Positions 1 through 6,269 of a DNA stretch of 7,034 bases are shown in pieces. Source of the stretch: an uncultured Pirellula sp. Lineage in GTDB: Bacteria; Planctomycetota; Planctomycetia; Pirellulales; Pirellulaceae. The position numbers were made by a program, and so were the translations under genes. The stretch is from NCBI GenBank assembly GCA_903837255.1, contig CAILTZ010000245.1:1-7034 (forward strand), written 5' to 3'. How positions within the stretch are numbered: the first letter of the stretch is position 1; each line of letters opens with the position of its first letter. The notes beneath the pieces were generated by a model. That model was given only the letters and a program-made list of their open reading frames with translations. It did not search any database and had not been told where the DNA came from.

Positions 1-1187
1 AGTTCTATGAGTTTCTGCTTGAGACACCAACCTACATCCAGGGTTCGAACATGTCGGTCGTCGCGGTTTCCTGTGCGACGCTAGCTCTGTTGTTTGTGCT
101 TTCATCGTTTCAGAAGAAAGTGAAATTGCTCAAGGTCGTTCCACCTCAATTGATTGGAGTTGTCTTTGGAGTGATTTTGGCCATTGCACTTGACCTCAAG
201 CATCTGGATCCAAAGTTTCTAATCAGCTTGCCCGAAAAACCTTTTTCTTCAATGATGACACCAGACTTTAATGGACTTTTGTCGCGGCCGGATTTGTGGT
301 ACGCCGTGATCATGGGGGTCATTGCCTTGACGATGATCGATGGTGTTGAATCGTTAGCAACGGCCATGGCTGTCGATCGAATCGATCCATACAAGCGTCG
401 TTCGAATCCGAATCGCGTGCTGCTTGCCATGGGCATCTGCAACATGATTTCGAGCATATTCGGTGGGCTAACGATTATCCCCGGCGGGGTAAAAAGCAAG
501 GCGAACATCGCCTCCGGGGGACGCACTCTCTGGGCAAACTTTACCAACGCAATCTGCTTGTTGATCTATCTGTTGGTGGCTCGCGATGTGATCATGCTGA
601 TCCCCAAGGGAGCATTGGCGGGGGTTTTGATTTTCACCGGATGGAAGATGTGCGAACCGGCCATTTGGAGACATGTGGCTTTGATCGGCAAAGAACAGCT
701 CTTTGTTTTCGCGGCAACCATTGTGGCGACCTTGGTTACCGACCTGCTCTGGGGAATCATCATCGGAACGCTTCTGACCTTGGTTTTCAACAGCGTCCTT
801 TATCGATTCACTTTGGTATCCAACCTAGCGCTCAAGGGCGTAATGCCAAGCTATTTCAAAACCGTTGCTTGGCTCTTCTGGAATCCGATCACGGAGCATG
901 AGGTTCGATCCTCGGAATATCGAATGGTGCTCGGCCGTCCCTTGGTGTGCTTTAACTCGTATCTGTTGTCTGAGGAACTCAGCCGGATTCCCCCCGAGAT
1001 CCGTAACGTGGTGATCCATGTCGGACCCGATACGGGTTTGGTAGATCACACGGCTTGCGAGAATCTGATGTTCGAAGTCGAGGAAAACGCAGTTCCGAAT
1101 CGAACCATTCGCGTCGAGGGGCTCGACCAAATGAAGCGGCTTTCAAGCTCGTATGATAGGTGTACCCACATCGCTAGGGGTCCCTAA
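1..1187 (+). CDS. SulP-family inorganic anion transporter, 5'-truncated by the window edge
   Basis: This is an inner-membrane SulP/SLC26-type anion permease; the substrate (sulfate, bicarbonate or another anion) cannot be told from sequence. The frame is open to the left edge: 16 codons precede the first ATG at 51, so that ATG is internal. About 394 residues are visible, against roughly 500-600 for the family. Several hydrophobic segments are visible, at about residues 18-36, 47-64, 98-114, 140-160, 180-215 and 230-265. The SulP core motif ESLATAMAVDRID starts near residue 116, followed by RRSNPNR, the NM...GG turn near 147-155, and GGVKSKANI. After the last membrane segment comes a C-terminal STAS-like domain (about 305-365) containing LVDHTACENL, resembling the VDHT segment of other SulP STAS domains. 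The conserved core makes the family call firm. The gene converges on the kinase, with 102 bases between the stops. Confidence 0.93.
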   Translation, partial: FYEFLLETPTYIQGSNMSVVAVSCATLALLFVLSSFQKKVKLLKVVPPQLIGVVFGVILAIALDLKHLDPKFLISLPEKPFSSMMTPDFNGLLSRPDLWYAVIMGVIALTMIDGVESLATAMAVDRIDPYKRRSNPNRVLLAMGICNMISSIFGGLTIIPGGVKSKANIASGGRTLWANFTNAICLLIYLLVARDVIMLIPKGALAGVLIFTGWKMCEPAIWRHVALIGKEQLFVFAATIVATLVTDLLWGIIIGTLLTLVFNSVLYRFTLVSNLALKGVMPSYFKTVAWLFWNPITEHEVRSSEYRMVLGRPLVCFNSYLLSEELSRIPPEIRNVVIHVGPDTGLVDHTACENLMFEVEENAVPNRTIRVEGLDQMKRLSSSYDRCTHIARGP

Positions 1188-1233
1188 ACGTCTTTCGGTT
1201 GATCTCAAAGAGAAACCTACTTTGCCCTGCGCT

Positions 1234-1256
1234 GGCTTGATCAATGGGCTTGATCA
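1234..1256. repeat. 10-base direct repeat in the convergent intergenic gap
   Basis: The 10-mer GGCTTGATCA occurs at 1234-1243 and again at 1247-1256, separated by ATG. Each copy contains the palindrome TGATCA. It lies in the 102-base gap between the stops of the convergent SulP and kinase genes. The repeat itself is directly visible; no function is evident. Confidence 0.5.
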
Positions 1257-1275
1257 TGAAAAATCGCAAAACAAG

Positions 1276-1304
1276 CAAATAAAAAGCCGCTAGGCACGGT
1301 GGCT
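1276..1304 (-). terminator. Possible weak intrinsic terminator of the kinase gene
   Basis: Read on the minus strand, the last codons and TAG stop of the kinase lie in a potential hairpin with arms AGCC (1304-1301) and GGCT (1288-1285). It is followed directly by a T-rich tract, TTTTTATTTG (1285-1276). The stem has only four contiguous pairs and a 12-base loop, so it is weak. The position right at the gene end and the T tract are the support. No comparable hairpin with a T run is seen for the SulP gene on the other strand. Confidence 0.3.
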
Positions 1305-2153
1305 CTGGGGTCTCATGCGGAGCGTTTTTCTCTTGGCTGGCAAGTAGGCTCGAAGCAGCGCGTTTGCATCTTGGTAGCGATCCACCGGTCGAGGATCGAT
1401 CGACCTTCGCAAGATGTCGATCAGCTCCGGTTGGACCTTACGTTTCAAGGTCGCCAGTCCCTTCGAGGGCCAATCGTAAGGCCATTCGGGGAGGATGCCG
1501 CTCAGGATCCGATAGGCAATCACTCCGATGGCAAAAACATCCGACTTGGCACTAGGTCGCCCCATGGCTTGCTCAGGGGCCATGTAGCCGACGGTGCCCG
1601 AACCCGATGCGACCATCGTGTGGACAATCGTACGCTGTGCCACTTTGGCAATCCCAAAGTCGGTCAGTTGAAGCCGTCCGTCGGACAATAGGATCAGGTT
1701 CTCTGGTTTGATGTCGCAGTGGATGATCCGATTTCGGTGAGCATAAGCGACCGCTTCGATCAATTGTTCAATATACGACAAGGCGGTGGCAAGACCGACG
1801 CGATGTTTGAGGCGTGCGGCGAGCGTTTGGGCTCCGAGGCGGCTGACGATCACAAAGCGGCCGTCGATAAAACTAGCGTCTTTGAGCCCCAGGATATTGG
1901 GATGCTCGAGCTTTGCAATCAGGCGGGCTTCGCGCTGAAATGCATCGAGCATGCTGGCCGTGACAATGAAGTGGTGAGGCATTTTCAGGGCCACGTGGAC
2001 CCCTTCGATGGTATCCCAAGCTTGATAAACGGTTGCGAATCCGCCTTGGGCGAGCTTCTTCTCGATGCGGTATTTACCGATGCGACTACGGGCCCGCAGA
2101 ATGTGCGAGTCGGCGATTCGTTTGGCGATAGCACCAATGTCTTGAGCAATCAT
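1290..2153 (-). CDS. Soluble Hanks-type Ser/Thr protein kinase (non-RD)
   Basis: This 287-residue protein is almost all kinase domain and should phosphorylate Ser/Thr of unknown targets in the cytoplasm. Visible in order are: a glycine loop LAQGGFATVY (about 34-43), VALK with the ATP lysine K57, the alpha-C glutamate E75, catalytic HCDIKPEN (145-152; D147, N152), DFG (165-167), GTVGYMAPEQ (about 186-195), D205 of subdomain IX and R259 of subdomain XI. All catalytic residues are present. The usual HRD is HCD (non-RD), and the first and third glycines of the loop are alanine. No transmembrane segment or sensor domain follows, unlike many bacterial PASTA or TPR kinases. I chose the ATG at 2153 because AAGGAAGG lies just upstream. 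A TTG at 2228 (312 aa) preceded by AGGA is possible and would put the gene 6 bases after the zinc-ribbon stop. The small gene immediately upstream is probably co-transcribed. Confidence 0.92.
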   Translation of the reverse strand: MIAQDIGAIAKRIADSHILRARSRIGKYRIEKKLAQGGFATVYQAWDTIEGVHVALKMPHHFIVTASMLDAFQREARLIAKLEHPNILGLKDASFIDGRFVIVSRLGAQTLAARLKHRVGLATALSYIEQLIEAVAYAHRNRIIHCDIKPENLILLSDGRLQLTDFGIAKVAQRTIVHTMVASGSGTVGYMAPEQAMGRPSAKSDVFAIGVIAYRILSGILPEWPYDWPSKGLATLKRKVQPELIDILRRSIDPRPVDRYQDANALLRAYLPAKRKTLRMRPQSHRA

Positions 2154-2234
2154 AAGCCTTCCTTGGTCACCGTCGTTTATCGGCATCCCCCATGCGGAGT
2201 ATTTGGAAGATTGATCACAAAGCTTCAAGTCATC

Positions 2235-2489
2235 CTAGATTGACACGTCGCTCTGGCTTGGATCGCTGGTCGTTGGCGGGGACTGCGAAAAGTAAGGGCA
2301 TTGGAACAGAGGTTGCCGAGGGTACTTGGGCCAATGCTCTGGAGCTTTCTCTGATTGGCAAAGAAGAAAGACCGATCCTCGTCCGCTGATAATCGTCCGG
2401 TGGTCCTGGCAATTCAAGCAGACGGAGTCTTTGAGCAGCGTTTGTCTGCGTGCTAGTTCGTCGGGCGAGGGCAAATCACCTTCACTCAT
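2235..2489 (-). CDS. Small four-cysteine zinc-ribbon-like protein, function unknown
   Basis: This 84-residue protein has no signal peptide or membrane segment. Cysteines at 24, 27, 44 and 64 (C-x2-C, then single C residues after 16 and 19 positions) could form one zinc site. Around them are VCLNC, SGRGSVFLLC and the KYPRQPLFQC stretch. The ordered spacing, with FLLC and KYP.QP before the last cysteine, looks like a real compact domain rather than chance, and I recall similar short proteins in planctomycetes. That recollection is not a database result. The tail after residue 67 is polar and probably disordered. The ATG at 2489 has only a weak purine-rich stretch ahead of it (GTCGAAGC). The kinase start follows 81 bases downstream (6 if its TTG start is used), suggesting shared transcription. 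I cannot assign a function; nucleic-acid or protein binding is only a guess. Confidence 0.68.
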   Translation of the reverse strand: MSEGDLPSPDELARRQTLLKDSVCLNCQDHRTIISGRGSVFLLCQSEKAPEHWPKYPRQPLFQCPYFSQSPPTTSDPSQSDVSI

Positions 2490-2590
2490 GCTTCGACTCG
2501 GGCGCGACCACTAGCAGCCGGCAGTTGAAACACCGAGTAGATTGCTGAGTCGTTGGCTCGGTGGTGGTCCATGCGAATTGAATGGGAATG

Positions 2591-2636
2591 AACCTAGAGG
2601 TTGGGAAACAAGACCCCAGGCAGGGATATCGATATC
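2591..2636. repeat. Two short palindromes in the intergenic gap
   Basis: Between the barrel gene stop and the zinc-ribbon start (2490-2691) lie two dyads. AACCTAGAGGTT at 2591-2602 has 5-base arms around two bases. GATATCGATATC at 2625-2636 is a perfect 12-base palindrome. Neither is followed by a T run on the minus strand, so they do not look like intrinsic terminators. They could bind a regulator of the downstream zinc-ribbon/kinase genes or be chance. I found no convincing promoter in this gap. Confidence 0.35.
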
Positions 2637-2691
2637 GTAATCTCCCCGGCATGGAGTTGAAGCGAGAAAACAGCCATTCATGAGGCAACAC

Positions 2692-4128
2692 TTAGAACTT
2701 GAGCTCCAAGCCCGCATCGAATCCATGCAAGAGGATCGTCGCATCGGAGCTGGTGCTCAGCGACATGGCATTCGACAACGGCTCAGGGGCTTGGTCATCC
2801 ACCGTGGCCAACCCTGATACCACCATCCATCGGTATCCACCATAGAGCCCTGCCCAGCTTCGCAGTTGATAACGGGCCCGCAGGTGAACGGTTAACGAAG
2901 CTGCTAGCGAAAGGTCTTGGTCGTCGACCGAAGCGCTACGGCCATTGCCATCGCTTGCCTGGTTTCCAGCTTGCGCGAAGTTCGCATAGAGACCACCGTC
3001 GATCGAGCCACCCAGAGCCGCCCTCTGACTTACCGGCCTCCACAACTCCATCCCGCTGGCCAAGCCAACGAGCAAATTGCTGGTGTCCAACCCATAAAGT
3101 CCCTGTCCGGTGCTGGTAGACGATCGAAGTCTATACTGCTCGCTGTAGTCGATCACCCGCAGGCCGATGGAGCTGTTGCCGATGTCGTCGGTTAACCAAC
3201 GACGATTCAGTCCATACTGTCTGTAGAGAGCTCTGTGCGTTTGCTGGTGCAAGTCTGCATTTTGGAAATGGGTCAACCAGGTCGGGTCGCTCGAGCTCAG
3301 TAAGGAGTTTACGGGTCCGGACGAATCCAAAGACCGATTCCAATTGAGCGAGCCCAGATAAGTGAATTCATAACAGTCGATCGGATTGGTCATGTAGCCC
3401 ACGGTGATCTCACTTGCTAGGTCTGAGCCGAAAGTCCCCAAAGGACCACCTGCTGAGAATGTCATGCTTTCGTCACCAGGCCGGCGCATTCCAACGGCAG
3501 CATATCGGCCGACCCAGCGAGGCCCAATCCAGGGTTTGGTAGAGGCCGCAGGCGTGCTTGTGGGCACTTGACTCAAGGGCTGCCAGGGGGATTCAGGCAC
3601 TGTCAATTGAGGCAGGGGCGATTGAGGCAGGTTCGATTGAGGTCCTGCGACCGGCCCCAAGATTACCTGGCTCGCGGGAGCCAAAGGTGCAGATAGCTGG
3701 CTCGCGGGAGCCAAAGGTGCTGCAGCCAAGGCGGTGGTCGGCAAGGCTTGTCTTGCCGGCTCCGGCACTAGAGTTTCCGGGGGCAGAGACACGATGGGTT
3801 GAGACACCGTGGGTTGGGTTGGCTGTTCCAGGCTCCCGCGTGGACGCGGCTTGGCTCCAACAAAGCTTCCTCCAACCGGTTGGATGCCCGCGGCCACGTT
3901 GGCCTGTTCCATCAACCTCAAGTAGTCTTCAGAGGTCAGGGAGCCGGGCTGGGATTCGGGGGCAGACCGTTCAGGAAGTTGCACAACGCCAGGAAGTTGC
4001 GCGAATATCATATTGCTAGGACCTAGTGCAACGGCCCATAGGGCTATCGCATAGACCACTTGCCATCCTGGCTTGCTTGTAACCCACTCCGTTGCCATCG
4101 ACCCGATTCCATTTCGAATGATCCGCAC
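2692..4128 (-). CDS. Beta-barrel outer-membrane protein, DUF1551/BBP7-like
   Basis: This 478-residue secreted protein probably sits in the outer membrane. The N-terminus (1-43) is a signal peptide: basic residues, a hydrophobic run VVYAIALWAVALG, then IFA before Q44. Residues about 48-200 are rich in Pro, Gln, Ala and Ser and probably disordered. From about 200 to the end the sequence alternates in barrel style and finishes with ...GLELKF, ending in Phe as expected for BAM substrates. Segments such as GLRVIDYSEQYRL, GLDTSNLLVGLASGMELW, GGLYANFAQ and YGGYRWMVVSGLATVDDQ resemble planctomycete BBP7/DUF1551 proteins. That match is from memory of family patterns. The start is GTG at 4128, with GGAG five bases upstream; an ATG at 4098 (M11) is the alternative and keeps the signal peptide. 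The gene lies 78 bases after the pilus-N/BON gene in the same frame. A pore or structural role is possible; substrate unknown. Confidence 0.82.
   Translation of the reverse strand: MRIIRNGIGSMATEWVTSKPGWQVVYAIALWAVALGPSNMIFAQLPGVVQLPERSAPESQPGSLTSEDYLRLMEQANVAAGIQPVGGSFVGAKPRPRGSLEQPTQPTVSQPIVSLPPETLVPEPARQALPTTALAAAPLAPASQLSAPLAPASQVILGPVAGPQSNLPQSPLPQLTVPESPWQPLSQVPTSTPAASTKPWIGPRWVGRYAAVGMRRPGDESMTFSAGGPLGTFGSDLASEITVGYMTNPIDCYEFTYLGSLNWNRSLDSSGPVNSLLSSSDPTWLTHFQNADLHQQTHRALYRQYGLNRRWLTDDIGNSSIGLRVIDYSEQYRLRSSTSTGQGLYGLDTSNLLVGLASGMELWRPVSQRAALGGSIDGGLYANFAQAGNQASDGNGRSASVDDQDLSLAASLTVHLRARYQLRSWAGLYGGYRWMVVSGLATVDDQAPEPLSNAMSLSTSSDATILLHGFDAGLELKF
3606..3642. repeat. 15-base-period repeat in the proline/glutamine linker
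   Basis: The 11-mer ATTGAGGCAGG occurs at 3606-3616 and 3621-3631, and its first seven bases recur at 3636-3642, giving a 15-base period. The period is a multiple of three. On the minus strand it encodes a repeating L-P-Q-S-x pattern (SNLPQSPLPQL) in the linker of the barrel protein. Copy-number change would lengthen or shorten the linker in frame. Confidence 0.7.
3667..3720. repeat. 30-base tandem repeat in the Ala/Pro linker
   Basis: A 24-base identical block occurs at 3667-3690 and 3697-3720, a period of 30 bases. It encodes APLAPASQ twice in the linker of the barrel protein. The exact identity at the DNA level points to a recent in-frame duplication rather than convergent protein composition. 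Confidence 0.8.
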
Positions 4129-4161
4129 GGCAACTCCAAAACCTAACCTACCGAACCCCCG

Positions 4162-4221
4162 CCGTATCTCGACGTTACCGTATCTCGACGTTACCGTATC
4201 TCGACGTTACCGTATCTCGAC
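4162..4221. repeat. 16-base tandem repeat spanning the stop codon of the pilus-N/BON gene
   Basis: The 12-mer CCGTATCTCGAC (+ strand) occurs at 4162-4173, 4178-4189, 4194-4205 and 4210-4221, always separated by GTTA, so the period is exactly 16. On the minus strand the unit reads GTCGAGATACGGTAAC: the last codons V-E-I-R, the TAA stop and one more base of the upstream gene. The stop used is the first one met (4209-4207). The other copies form a 3' extension in the gap before the barrel gene. There are no unique spacers, so it is not CRISPR-like, and no inverted arms within a unit. Slippage during replication is the likely origin. Confidence 0.95.
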
Positions 4222-5919
4222 TTGGTCGATCACAGGCACGAGCACCATCTTGCGAATCGCCTCGAGCACCTTCTTGGCTTGTTGGTTGTTTTCGGCGAAG
4301 CCCTTCACGACCAATCGACCATCGTCGGTGGGTTGTACCGTCACATCTGCATTGGGTGCAAGCCGAGTTACGATTGCTTGCATTTGCTCAAGGCTCACGC
4401 TAGCTGATTTTCCGCGAGCCCATGGGCGCTGGACGACCACTTTGACGTACATTGGCTTGTGCGATTTGCCCATCTGGACTTCGACAGTTGTTTCGCCGGT
4501 TTGATCGCCGACGATGAACAATCGATTGGCATTGCAAACGACTTGGCAAACCGAGCTGTCAACCACGTGCAATCGAGAGATGGTTCCGGTGACTTGCAAG
4601 GCGCGGATGGCTTGAGTTTCGAGGACGACTTTTTCGGCCGGTTCGATTTCATTGGCAATGACCAGTGGACCAGTGGTGATCAACACCTGGTCGCCTGGTT
4701 GGCTCAGAACCCCTTCGGTGTTGGGTTGGGTCGAACGCGACAGCTTCGAGATCGCTTGGATCTCGTCGGCGGTCGCTTCGATGTTGGGAAGAGGTACGAT
4801 CGTTGGAGCAACCTCGACAGGACCGTTTGCTCTTGTGCGTGTCTCATGGGTGCTACCAGCAACCTGGTCGGCTGTTTGAGGCTTAGCTAGGTCAACGGCC
4901 GGTTCCTCTGCACTGGAAGCCTCTGCGATGGCTGGTGCATTGATTGCATCGAGAGCCCCGGACGCTTGTGACTCAGACTCCTCGAGTTGGTTCCTTTTGC
5001 CGGGGAGCGGCAAGCCTTCTTCGGGGAGAATCGACTCGGGCGTCTCGAGCATTGGAGGTCGATTGGTTTGCGTCCCAAGCTCCATCTCTAGAGCGGTAGT
5101 GATTCCGATTGCGGGCAGGTCGGCCGACGGGGTTTGGGTTTCGATGATCGATTGAACGGTCTGGGCGACCGATTCGACTCGCACCGGGATTTCGATTCCG
5201 GTCTCCGCGTACGGACTCTCTGGGCTTGGAAATGCCGGCAAAGCGAGAATTCGTTGTTGGTTGAAGTTGACTTTAACGGGAGTCTCGGCGGTGATATCTC
5301 CTGATCGAGTCACTCGGAGGTTGGCCGCATTGGTTGCTGAGGATTGCATGACAGCGCCGCTGTTAGGCTGCTCGCTGCTAGGGTTCTCAGTTAGCGAAAA
5401 CTCGCTAAGTCGTACTTTGGCTCCAACGCTTCGGGATGTTGCAAAATCTTGGGAGACTTGAGGACTCGTCGCGCCATCGTGCTCCTTGGTAAGCTCGATC
5501 TTCATCGATGGGGCTTTTACCAAGCTTGGCTGGCGTGATTGAGTTGTCGCAATCGCATTGACAACTCCCGCAGGTTGTTCTGATCGATGGGTTGATTCCG
5601 ATGCGTCGGATCCTGACGGTGTCTCCAGGGCCGAAGCGCTGCGAACCATGGACGGGATGTCCAAGTTCTGCGGCATTTCAATCTGCGGTTTGCGAGGCGT
5701 GATGCCAATGGCACGCCAGGGGCCGGCTTCTCGCCAGGCCCGAGGAGGCGTGCCCCGGTGCGCTTCTTGGGCCTGTGCATCGGAAGAGCTTGCTGCCCAG
5801 GCCCCGGCCAAACCGGCCAATAGTGTCCCCTGCACGAGGGCCTGATGAATCCAGGCACGACGCTCCGCACGGCGAATCGAGGAGCTACGACTTGGTTTTG
5901 TTACTCGAATCGGTTTCAT
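4207..5919 (-). CDS. Secreted protein with pilus-assembly-N (CpaC/RcpA-type) and BON-like domains, no secretin channel
   Basis: This 570-residue protein should be exported to the periplasm or outer envelope. Residues 1-50 look like a long signal peptide: a basic region with RR pairs, hydrophobic ALVQGTLLAGLAGAWAA, then AQA before Q51. Residues about 55-415 are low-complexity, rich in Ser, Thr, Pro, Glu and Gln. Residues about 429-498 match the N-terminal domain of Tad/type II-III secretion pilus proteins: VVLETQAIRALQVTGTISRL, then RLFIVGDQTGETTVEVQ and a KVVVQRPW edge strand. Residues 507-570 resemble a BON fold (LVVKGFAENNQQAKKVLEAI, ending VIDQVEIR). In CpaC-like proteins these lie before a secretin pore; here the protein stops without one. 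I chose the ATG at 5919, preceded by a G-rich stretch, because it places the signal peptide at the N-terminus; a TTG at 6033 would add 38 unlikely residues. The barrel gene follows and may supply a partner. Confidence 0.83.
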   Translation of the reverse strand: MKPIRVTKPSRSSSIRRAERRAWIHQALVQGTLLAGLAGAWAASSSDAQAQEAHRGTPPRAWREAGPWRAIGITPRKPQIEMPQNLDIPSMVRSASALETPSGSDASESTHRSEQPAGVVNAIATTQSRQPSLVKAPSMKIELTKEHDGATSPQVSQDFATSRSVGAKVRLSEFSLTENPSSEQPNSGAVMQSSATNAANLRVTRSGDITAETPVKVNFNQQRILALPAFPSPESPYAETGIEIPVRVESVAQTVQSIIETQTPSADLPAIGITTALEMELGTQTNRPPMLETPESILPEEGLPLPGKRNQLEESESQASGALDAINAPAIAEASSAEEPAVDLAKPQTADQVAGSTHETRTRANGPVEVAPTIVPLPNIEATADEIQAISKLSRSTQPNTEGVLSQPGDQVLITTGPLVIANEIEPAEKVVLETQAIRALQVTGTISRLHVVDSSVCQVVCNANRLFIVGDQTGETTVEVQMGKSHKPMYVKVVVQRPWARGKSASVSLEQMQAIVTRLAPNADVTVQPTDDGRLVVKGFAENNQQAKKVLEAIRKMVLVPVIDQVEIR

Positions 5920-6156
5920 CTTGCACCCCGCGAAAACAGCCTGAAAAAAGCTAGCAAAGCTCGATTTTGGGGGGACGACGAACCCCACAGGTCGGCCCCC
6001 TGGTCGGGAAGTATCGGAATGAAGGATGGTCAAGGTTTAGGGGTTTTGACGAAAGTCCGGGTTATAAGGGTCCTGCGACGTCGGCGAGCATCGGATCGTT
6101 TTTCCTCGTTGCCAGAGGTTCGCAAATCGCCCTAAATTACGATGGCTTCGATATTT

Positions 6157-6184
6157 ACGCATTTGTACAAGCCTTGTAATGCGT
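6157..6184. repeat. Operator-like inverted repeat over the yidC promoter
   Basis: Outer arms ACGCATT (6157-6163) and AATGCGT (6178-6184) are perfect complements. Inside them, ACAAG (6167-6171) and CTTGT (6173-6177) are also complementary, offset by three extra bases (TGT) on the left. The dyad covers the -35 hexamer and the spacer up to the -10 hexamer of the predicted yidC promoter, a typical site for a repressor. The symmetry is directly seen; its use as an operator is inference. Confidence 0.45.
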
Positions 6185-6191
6185 TCATAAT
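6163..6191 (+). promoter_or_regulatory. yidC: Predicted sigma70-type promoter for yidC
   Basis: A -35 candidate TTGTAC (6163-6168; 3 of 6 consensus bases) is separated by 17 bases from a -10 candidate CATAAT (6186-6191; 5 of 6). Transcription would start near 6198, leaving a leader of about 70 bases before the TTG start. The spacing and -10 match are good; the -35 is weak. Confidence 0.42.
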
Positions 6192-6204
6192 TGCCCTAGG
6201 CAAA

Positions 6205-6220
6205 CCGGGACTGGACCCGG
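6205..6220 (+). other. GC-rich hairpin in the yidC leader
   Basis: CCGGG (6205-6209) and CCCGG (6216-6220) can pair around a six-base loop (ACTGGA). This gives a five-pair all-GC stem about 10 bases after the predicted transcription start. No T run follows, so it is not an intrinsic terminator. It could stabilise the mRNA 5' end. Confidence 0.35.
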
Positions 6221-6269
6221 ACAATAGAGGATTAACCATCGGTCGAAATCCGCAACGAGCACACTCCCT

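Larger units (their letters stand above)
5920..6269. promoter_or_regulatory. Divergent intergenic region between the pilus-N/BON gene and yidC
   Basis: This 350-base stretch contains no gene I can support. It must hold the promoters of the two divergent genes. Towards yidC there is a reasonable promoter with an overlapping dyad and a GC hairpin in the leader. Towards the pilus-N/BON gene I found only a G/C-run-rich leader (about 5966-6010) and no good -35/-10 pair; a TTATAA at 6062-6067 has no convincing -35 at the right distance. Confidence 0.5.

Noticed and set aside
1206..1224. Hairpin CAAAG/CTTTG after the SulP stop as its terminator
   Set aside because: The stem has five weak pairs around a nine-base loop and no T run follows on the + strand.
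1719..2243. 174-codon + strand open frame
   Set aside because: It is antisense to the kinase, which has all its catalytic motifs on the minus strand.
2482..2744. Minus-strand open frames of 69 and 77 codons in and around the 2490-2691 gap
   Set aside because: They have no domain or membrane pattern, no good ribosome-binding site, and overlap the 3' end of the barrel gene or the start of the zinc-ribbon gene.
3558..4019. 153-codon + strand open frame
   Set aside because: It is the shadow of the repeat-rich linker of the barrel gene; the reverse of a GC-rich low-complexity stretch stays open by composition.
4162..4221. CRISPR-like array
   Set aside because: Units are 16 bases with a constant 4-base junction and no unique spacers; it is a plain tandem repeat.
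4459..4890. 143-codon + strand open frame
   Set aside because: It is antisense to the pilus-N/BON gene; its translation has no signal peptide, membrane segment or known motif.
5949..5961. Small hairpin followed by a T run in the leader of the pilus-N/BON gene (attenuator?)
   Set aside because: The stem is only four pairs (AGCT/AGCT); it is too weak to claim.
5920..6033. TTG start at 6033 for the pilus-N/BON gene
   Set aside because: It would put 38 residues of no recognisable type ahead of a good signal peptide; the ATG at 5919 gives a normal export signal.
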